Virus record (IMG/VR): IMGVR_UViG_3300032182_000525
Coordinates: 1 to 28,401 of that record
Length of the DNA: 28,401 nt
From: a virus
Reading direction: 5' to 3' (one strand)
The position numbers and the translations under genes were made by a program. The notes under the pieces were generated by a model. That model made no database searches. It was not told the DNA's origin and was given only the letters and a program-made list of their open reading frames with translations. This document shows, piece by piece, positions 23,208 to 28,401 of this stretch (positions are counted from its first letter, which is position 1; the number at the start of each line of letters is the position of its first letter).

Positions 23208-23708
23208 ATGGCAAGTAATTTAAAAGAATTTGATTCATTAGGCGGATTTTCTGTTGATGAAACAGTTGTTGTAGATGAATCTAGAAATGCTAAAGATTTA
23301 AACACCATTGAATTAAAAAATAAATTCTTTAGTGATAGTAATAAAATTAATTATATTTTAAGGGGTAGCAATACTGCTACTTTATCAATTGATGATGTTG
23401 GAACTACTATTCCTTTGACTAGTAGTACGATGAATTTTATTACTGGTCATTTTATTGGTGTAAATCCAAATGGAACTGTTTACTCAGGAAAAATTGAGAG
23501 TGCAGTAAATTGCAATTCTTCTGGACTAACAACAGTTCTTTCCAGTATGCTAACAATCATCAAACATGATGTTCCAACAGGAGAATCTTGGACCATTGAC
23601 ACATTCACTGCTACTAACAGATTTAGTTATTCTACTATTAGAACAGGAACTACACAACTTATTAAATGGGCTGTATCCACTGAAGTAATTAGTATTGCTT
23701 GGTCTTGA
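23208..23708 (+). CDS. Small late protein, probably structural, unknown function
   Basis: Encodes 166 residues and starts 1 bp after the stop of the fibre-like gene, so it is almost certainly translated from the same message, with coupling likely because no clear Shine-Dalgarno sequence precedes it. The N-terminal third is charged (FDSLGGFSVDETVVVDESRN, then a Lys/Asn-rich stretch); the rest is Thr/Ser-rich and beta-prone (TIPLTSSTMNFITGHFIGVN, SWTIDTFTATNRFSYSTIRT) and ends VISIAWS. There is no signal peptide or membrane helix and a single Cys (in VNCNSSG). I do not recognise a family. Its place directly after a fibre-like protein suggests a fibre-tip, chaperone or attachment accessory role, but this is inference. 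The line at 23281-23340 has only 13 of 60 bases G+C, the lowest I counted. Confidence 0.8.
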   Translation: MASNLKEFDSLGGFSVDETVVVDESRNAKDLNTIELKNKFFSDSNKINYILRGSNTATLSIDDVGTTIPLTSSTMNFITGHFIGVNPNGTVYSGKIESAVNCNSSGLTTVLSSMLTIIKHDVPTGESWTIDTFTATNRFSYSTIRTGTTQLIKWAVSTEVISIAWS

Positions 23709-23709
23709 T

Positions 23710-23717
23710 GCTAAATA
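23710..23717 (+). promoter_or_regulatory. Possible degenerate late promoter before the right-edge gene
   Basis: GCTAAATA matches the late element TATAAATA at six of eight positions and lies 36 bp before the ATG at 23754, the same distance as in the two clear late promoters. The 45-bp leader is the only non-coding gap in this part, which supports a promoter, but no terminator precedes it, so read-through from 10282 could also serve the gene. Confidence 0.35.
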
Positions 23718-23753
23718 TAACAGAGGATTTTAACGGCGGAGCTAGGTAGCACC

Positions 23754-26700
23754 ATGAGTTTTCATATTAATTCCGATAAAGAAAAGATTAGAGGCGTAAA
23801 CCCTAAACTTATCGGTGATAATGAAGCTACAATCAGGATCGGTACTGGTTCGGATGAACGAGAAGTTTTCCGAGCAGAACTAGATTCCCTGAGTGGATTG
23901 CCACGAATTGGTATCAACAGAACAGGTCAGCGAGTAGATACTATTACTGTTGTTACTGGTGGTTCTGGTTATACATCAATTCCAACCGTTAATATCGATC
24001 CACCACCAGCTGGTGGTACGCAAGCACTAGCAACAGCGTTTGTTGGCATTAATGGTCAAGTTTCAAACGTTGCTGTTAATGACCCAGGTAGTGGATATAC
24101 TACTGCTCCTAACGTTACATTTTCTGGTGGTGGCGGTGCAGGTGCTTCAGCAACTGCTACTCTAGATACTGTTGAATTTGAACTTGATATTAATGGTGCT
24201 ATTAGAACCTCAACGTCTATCATTTCAGATACGGCGAGAGTCTTAAACCTAGATATTGATAACTTTGTTACTCCTGACTTGGAGCTAAGAGCTCCTAACT
24301 TAAAAACTTTTGTGAACAATACTGGAGTTCTATTTACTCCAAATGATATTGTCAATAAAGACGAATTTGTATACGCTGATGCAAATGTATACCAGATTTT
24401 AAACGACGGTAAAACTGGTGGTACTTTCCCTACACATACAGATGGCATTGTTGTCAGTGGAAATGCTTTAGACGCTCCTGTCGATCCTGGTGTACAGTTA
24501 AAGCACATTGGATATAGAGTTAATGATCCAGAAGGATTCCAATACAATCAGACTGGCAATGCAGGTGCATATCCACGTTCTATTACTCCCTTGCTTGGTG
24601 ATAGATCCGATAAGATTGCTACTACTGAATATGTCCTCAATCTAGCGACAAATGACGTTGGTGGTCGTATTTACGTATCTGAGCAAATTGGTTCTAACTT
24701 GAACGATGGTCGTTCTGCTGTTGCTCCTGTACAGACGATTAAGAGAGCAGCACAAATTGCTTGGAGTACACCTGGAATAAAAGAAACAATTATTGTTGCT
24801 GGTGGAGATTATGTAGAAGATAACCCAATCTCTCTGCCACCAGATTGTTCAGTTGTTGGTGATAACCTCCGTCTTGTAATTATTCGTCCCCAAAATCCTG
24901 GAAAGGATATCTTTAAATTTGGTGATAAAAACTATGTTACTGGAGTAACATATCGTGACCAAGTTGACCCTGTTACTGGTCAGGGTACTGCGACATGGCG
25001 ATATGCCATGGTGTTTGACGATAAGCAAAGAGTAATCATTGACAATGAAGTTAATGGAGACTTTGGAGTTGACTTCCCAATTGGTCACAAAATTATTGGA
25101 CCAGATAGATTTAGACTAACTTTTGAATCTAACACTGGTGGATCTAATCTAGTTCCTGGTCTTGATGCTATTTCTGATGTTCTAGGTGCTAGAACTAAAA
25201 TTATTGCTGTAGCATTTGATGAAATTGCTGGACCATCTGCATTCTTAACAGGTTCTGTTGATGTAGAGATTGTTAGTGGTGGTTTCTCAAACTCAGAAGG
25301 ATTTACATATTATACTAGTGCTACACAAGGAGCACAAATAAGCGGACTTACTGCTACACAAGCAGCAGGTAGTAACTTAATTAGATTTACAACAGATCCA
25401 ACTACATTGATTCCTGCAGGATCACTTGTTTATCTTGATGATGTAAATGATGATGTATTTACCGCTGGTTTCTATGAAGTCACTGGTATTTTCACTGATC
25501 AAGCACCTGCATATTGGGATGTTAGAATTGGTGGTTTGCTGGGAGCACCAACATTTAATAGTCTTGAAACATTTACTGGTGGTGTTGATGTATATGCTGC
25601 TAGCGCAACAACCGCAGGTTTTAATTCAACATCTTCAACATCAATTAGAGCAGAAGGTGAAGTTGTCTCAGTTGACTATGATGTAACAACAGAACTTCCA
25701 ATTACTAGAATTGACTTCTCTTTACAGGGAGACGCAAGTATTGCTACTGGTGGTTTCCAAAATGAGCAGTTTGGCAACGCAGAAGATCTTGGTGGTATTG
25801 TATTCTATACAAACCCACTTGCTGGTGCTAGTAATACTCACGAATTTAAAGAAGGTCAAGAAATTGAACTTTCTGGTTTACCAACAAATAGTCCAGACTT
25901 AAGTTTATTAAACGGAAAGCAAAGAATTTACAAAGTATTAGAAGATGCTGATGGTCGTTCTAGAAGATTTGTAATTCCAAAGAAAATTCCATCAATCACA
26001 ACTGGCAATTTTGACCCAGGACAATTTGCAAAAGTAAAATCATACGCTAAGAGTATCACTTTATCTCTTAGAAACTCTCCAAGTAAGTTCCCTCTTGCAA
26101 CTCCTGTAGACAGAAGATATCAAGATGCTGTTACTTACATTCGTAACAACAGGGACTTTATTGCAGATGAAGTTGTAGGAAGAATTAATTATCAATTTGC
26201 AAAAGAATATTATTCAGTATACAACGTATCTGGAAATTCTTTTGATATTTACCTTGGACTAAGCACATTTCCACACACTTATGTAAGTGGGGGAACAGTA
26301 ACCTTTGGAGGATCCACGTATAATATTACTGGATTTACTTGGGATAATGCAGTTACTGGCGTTGCTACAGTTACTACAGCATCTGCTGTAGGAGCCAATG
26401 AAGATGATACCGTAAAACTGGCAGATCTACTGATTTCTTGTGCAAATGGTCAGAAGATTTATCCGAGTTTTAGTATCCCAGTAGATGACGAACAATGCCG
26501 TCAGGATATTGTACACTTCTTGAATGCTCTAGTAAGAGACTTAGAATTTGGAACTAACCACAACATTATCGAAGCGGGCAAGAAGTATATTGTCGGTGCA
26601 AAGATTGATTATGTAGACAATGAAATCATCCAGACTGTACGTGCAATTGAATATGCTAGAGAACTAGCAATCTATGCAATGTGTAACTGGAGAACTGGAA

Positions 26701-28401
26701 ATAGACAACCAAGCGATCCAGTTTATGCTCCTGAGTATTCTTCGGTTGCAAGATACTTTGATGACAGTGTAATTACAGCAACAGCAGGAACACCTGCTTG
26801 CGATGATGTAAGATCTGCTATCGACACTCTTGCATATCTCTATATCGATGTTGTTGCTAATAACACATCGGGAACATATCTCGATGCAGCATATCTAATT
26901 GCTCGCAACAGAGATCTAATTGCTGATCAAGCATACTTAGAGACTTTAGTAGCATATCCTGGTCTTGGACTCAGCAACGTTGACGAGAGAAAGTGCCGTA
27001 GAGACATCAACTACATCATTGGTGGTTTGATTAGGGACCTTTCATTAGGTGGAAACTCTGGTATTGTAACTGCTGCAGAAAGTTATTACAATGGTACAAC
27101 TTTGGTTGGTGTTCCCCCAGCAGAACTTGGTGCTACTAGATATGCATTTACAAGAACTGGTGTTCTTGCTATTGCAGCAATGCGTAACTGGAAGGATGCT
27201 TCTGGAAATGCATATACAACTACATCACCAATTCCACAGTTTACAGATGCAACAATTCTAGCAGATCCATCTGGCAATCCTTTATGTGCCAATGTTGAGT
27301 CAACCATCAACACAGAGATGGCATTGTTGGATGGTATTTTAGAATATGCAGAAAATCCATCAAGTGGAACTGCTATTGTTCCTGGATCTACTACGCAAAC
27401 TTTCGGAACTCTATACGATACCGTACAAATTATTACGTATCCAGATAGTTATATCTACGATACACAGGGAACCAGAATGGCGGTTCGTGCTGATTACGAT
27501 GATTTCCCAATTATCGAGGCATCACCATATACTCAGAATGCTTCTGTAATCTCTTCTGCTGGTGGTAGCGGCGCTGAAATTGATGGTGATAAAGTCAAAC
27601 AACCTAACTGTCCTTTCCCTGGTCTAGAAGATGATGGTTCCGCATCATTCCCCAACCAGGGTAAATCCATGGTTGCTGCAGCATTCACCATTGTATCTCA
27701 AGGTGGAACTGGATATATTATTAAGAATGATGGTTATGTCCAGTTAGTCTCTGTTTTCTGTATCTTCTGTCAAGATGGCGTCTTAGCAGAGAGTGGTGGT
27801 TATGCATCTATTACCAACTCTGCTACAAACTTTGGTATCTATGCACTGAGAGCAAACGGATTTAGAAGAGATGCTTATACTTTCGACCAAGCAACGATTC
27901 AATCGATTAGTCAGACTGCTGCTGGCAGAACTACTATGACCCTAACTGGTCTTGGTAGAGCTCCGCTAGAGCATTACATTGCCAAGATTCCTGGTTACTC
28001 AACACAAGCAAGCAACATTGAATTCTTTATTGATGATGTAAGTGCTGTCTCTGTTGCAGCACCATTTACAGCAACTATCACATTAGCAAATGGTGATGGT
28101 AATGATCCTCTCGTACTCGTTAGAGATTCTGATGGAGCAACTATCAGTGGTTTAACAGCACTACAACAAGAGCTAACACCTGCTGGTTCTGCTAATTCTG
28201 CAATTGCTTTCCATAGACCTTCTATTGTTAACTCTTCTTCTCATACATGGGAATATGCTGGTGCTGGTATTACATATAATGCACTACCAGAAAACGGTGG
28301 TGTTAAGAACGAAGCATTTGAACAAGTAGACGGACCAACTGAAAACTATGGTCGTGTTTATGTTTCTGGTACTGACGAACTTGGTGACTTCAAGGTTGGT
28401 A
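23754..28401 (+). CDS. Giant structural protein with beta-helix region, 3' end missing
   Basis: The frame is open from the ATG at 23754 to the window edge, 1549 codons. GGCGGAG (23735-23741) and AGG (23744-23746) precede the start. The N-terminus MSFHINSDKEKIRGVNPKLI is followed by two GSGY repeats (about 62-137), a link with ITPLLGDRSDKIATTEYVLN, and a pectate-lyase-like beta-helix entry (about 303-380): GRIYVSEQIGSNLNDGRSAV, then TIKRAAQIAW, then IIVAGGDYVEDNPISLPPDC and SVVGDNLR. Two helical CRxDI...GN units follow (about 783-1206), then a further beta-helix-like part with SGGYASITNSATNFGIYALR (about 1348-1367). The last residues read VYVSGTDELGDFKVG, a motif frequent in marine phage structural proteins. 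No catalytic residues of polysaccharide lyases can be assigned, so a purely structural or receptor-binding role in a fibre is as likely as an enzyme. Structural role is well supported by style and context; exact role is unknown. Confidence 0.88.
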   Translation, partial: MSFHINSDKEKIRGVNPKLIGDNEATIRIGTGSDEREVFRAELDSLSGLPRIGINRTGQRVDTITVVTGGSGYTSIPTVNIDPPPAGGTQALATAFVGINGQVSNVAVNDPGSGYTTAPNVTFSGGGGAGASATATLDTVEFELDINGAIRTSTSIISDTARVLNLDIDNFVTPDLELRAPNLKTFVNNTGVLFTPNDIVNKDEFVYADANVYQILNDGKTGGTFPTHTDGIVVSGNALDAPVDPGVQLKHIGYRVNDPEGFQYNQTGNAGAYPRSITPLLGDRSDKIATTEYVLNLATNDVGGRIYVSEQIGSNLNDGRSAVAPVQTIKRAAQIAWSTPGIKETIIVAGGDYVEDNPISLPPDCSVVGDNLRLVIIRPQNPGKDIFKFGDKNYVTGVTYRDQVDPVTGQGTATWRYAMVFDDKQRVIIDNEVNGDFGVDFPIGHKIIGPDRFRLTFESNTGGSNLVPGLDAISDVLGARTKIIAVAFDEIAGPSAFLTGSVDVEIVSGGFSNSEGFTYYTSATQGAQISGLTATQAAGSNLIRFTTDPTTLIPAGSLVYLDDVNDDVFTAGFYEVTGIFTDQAPAYWDVRIGGLLGAPTFNSLETFTGGVDVYAASATTAGFNSTSSTSIRAEGEVVSVDYDVTTELPITRIDFSLQGDASIATGGFQNEQFGNAEDLGGIVFYTNPLAGASNTHEFKEGQEIELSGLPTNSPDLSLLNGKQRIYKVLEDADGRSRRFVIPKKIPSITTGNFDPGQFAKVKSYAKSITLSLRNSPSKFPLATPVDRRYQDAVTYIRNNRDFIADEVVGRINYQFAKEYYSVYNVSGNSFDIYLGLSTFPHTYVSGGTVTFGGSTYNITGFTWDNAVTGVATVTTASAVGANEDDTVKLADLLISCANGQKIYPSFSIPVDDEQCRQDIVHFLNALVRDLEFGTNHNIIEAGKKYIVGAKIDYVDNEIIQTVRAIEYARELAIYAMCNWRTGNRQPSDPVYAPEYSSVARYFDDSVITATAGTPACDDVRSAIDTLAYLYIDVVANNTSGTYLDAAYLIARNRDLIADQAYLETLVAYPGLGLSNVDERKCRRDINYIIGGLIRDLSLGGNSGIVTAAESYYNGTTLVGVPPAELGATRYAFTRTGVLAIAAMRNWKDASGNAYTTTSPIPQFTDATILADPSGNPLCANVESTINTEMALLDGILEYAENPSSGTAIVPGSTTQTFGTLYDTVQIITYPDSYIYDTQGTRMAVRADYDDFPIIEASPYTQNASVISSAGGSGAEIDGDKVKQPNCPFPGLEDDGSASFPNQGKSMVAAAFTIVSQGGTGYIIKNDGYVQLVSVFCIFCQDGVLAESGGYASITNSATNFGIYALRANGFRRDAYTFDQATIQSISQTAAGRTTMTLTGLGRAPLEHYIAKIPGYSTQASNIEFFIDDVSAVSVAAPFTATITLANGDGNDPLVLVRDSDGATISGLTALQQELTPAGSANSAIAFHRPSIVNSSSHTWEYAGAGITYNALPENGGVKNEAFEQVDGPTENYGRVYVSGTDELGDFKVG
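23937..24165 (+). repeat. Two GSGY-type beta repeats near the N-terminus of the right-edge protein
   Basis: Encodes TITVVTGGSGYTSIPTVNID and VSNVAVNDPGSGYTTAPNVT, followed by SGGGGAGASATATL. They are the most canonical copies in the window and interrupt a stretch between RIGINRTGQ and VEFELDINGAIRTSTSII, which otherwise reads like one continuous N-terminal domain. Confidence 0.75.
24660..24900 (+). other. Pectate-lyase-like beta-helix entry
   Basis: GRIYVSEQIGSNLNDGRSAV is followed by VAPVQTIKRAAQIAW, IIVAGGDYVEDNPISLPPDC and SVVGDNLRLVIIRP. The order, VSxxxGxxxNDGxxxxPxxTIxxA, then IxVxxGxY, then LPxxxSVxGD, is the start of a right-handed parallel beta-helix as in pectate lyases and phage tailspikes. 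No active site is recognised. Confidence 0.7.
26100..26872 (+). repeat. Helical CRQDI...FGTN unit, copy C
   Basis: Encodes YQDAVTYIRNNRDFIADEVV, a beta-rich insertion (about 26220-26480), CRQDIVHFLNALVRDLEFGT, the helix ARELAIYAMCNWRTG and the closing segment PACDDVRSAIDTLAYLYIDV. It has the same segment order as the unit in the left-edge gene at 4597-5040. Confidence 0.7.
26880..27369 (+). repeat. Helical CRRDI...LGGN unit, copy D
   Basis: Encodes LDAAYLIARNRDLIADQAYL, CRRDINYIIGGLIRDLSLGG, TGVLAIAAMRNWKDASG and PLCANVESTINTEMALLDGI. It is a direct tandem neighbour of copy C, without that copy's beta insertion. Confidence 0.72.

Noticed and set aside
24660-24900. Active polysaccharide lyase or depolymerase
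   Set aside because: The beta-helix entry is clear but no catalytic Asp/Arg/Lys arrangement can be assigned; beta-helices of this type are common as plain structural parts of fibres.
1-28401. Defence system, toxin-antitoxin pair, integrase, tRNA, CRISPR array or insertion sequence
   Set aside because: I looked for these signatures in all open frames and intergenic gaps; the gaps are 95 bp or shorter and hold only promoters, leaders and one terminator, and all supported genes read as virion proteins.

Overview
The window is part of the late virion-structure region of a T4-like contractile-tailed phage, most likely a marine cyanophage (Synechococcus or Prochlorococcus myovirus). Three things point there. 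A recognisable homologue of T4 baseplate wedge protein gp8 lies at 8414-10228. T4-type late promoters (TATAAATA) stand in front of transcription units. Very large modular structural proteins (YHYH domain, DUF4815 type, cupredoxin-like and beta-helix modules) of the kind known from marine T4-like phages fill the rest. Host assignment is inference from protein style and AT-rich composition; no host-diagnostic gene such as psbA is present.

Layout: all seven genes are on the + strand and nearly every base is coding. (1) 1-8358: 3' part of a giant structural gene, over 2785 codons, open at the left edge. (2) 8359-8413: leader with two overlapping late promoter motifs. (3) 8414-10228: gp8 homologue. 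(4) 10229-10323: strong intrinsic terminator followed within a few bases by a late promoter. (5) 10324-23708: a four-gene unit of a 2827-residue DUF4815-type protein, a 68-residue coiled-coil protein, a 1398-residue fibre-like protein and a 166-residue protein. They are spaced 9 bp apart, overlapping by 14 bp, and 1 bp apart. (6) 23709-23753: leader with a degenerate late-promoter-like motif. (7) 23754-28401: 5' part of another giant structural gene with a beta-helix region, open at the right edge.

How they fit together: gp8 anchors the region to the baseplate wedge. The gene before it occupies the slot of T4 gene 7 and the genes after it the slots of T4 genes 9-12, but I see no convincing T4 gp9, gp10, gp11 or gp12 sequence. 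The giant proteins probably form the outer wedge, fibre connectors and host-contact parts. Proteins across the window share small interchangeable modules: a Gly/Ser-rich GSGY beta repeat, a helical C-R-x-D-I...GGN unit, short hairpin modules and tail-fibre repeats. Several sit inside other domains, including gp8 and a cupredoxin-like domain. This module shuffling is the most interesting property of the window. I found no tRNA, CRISPR array, insertion sequence or non-structural gene.
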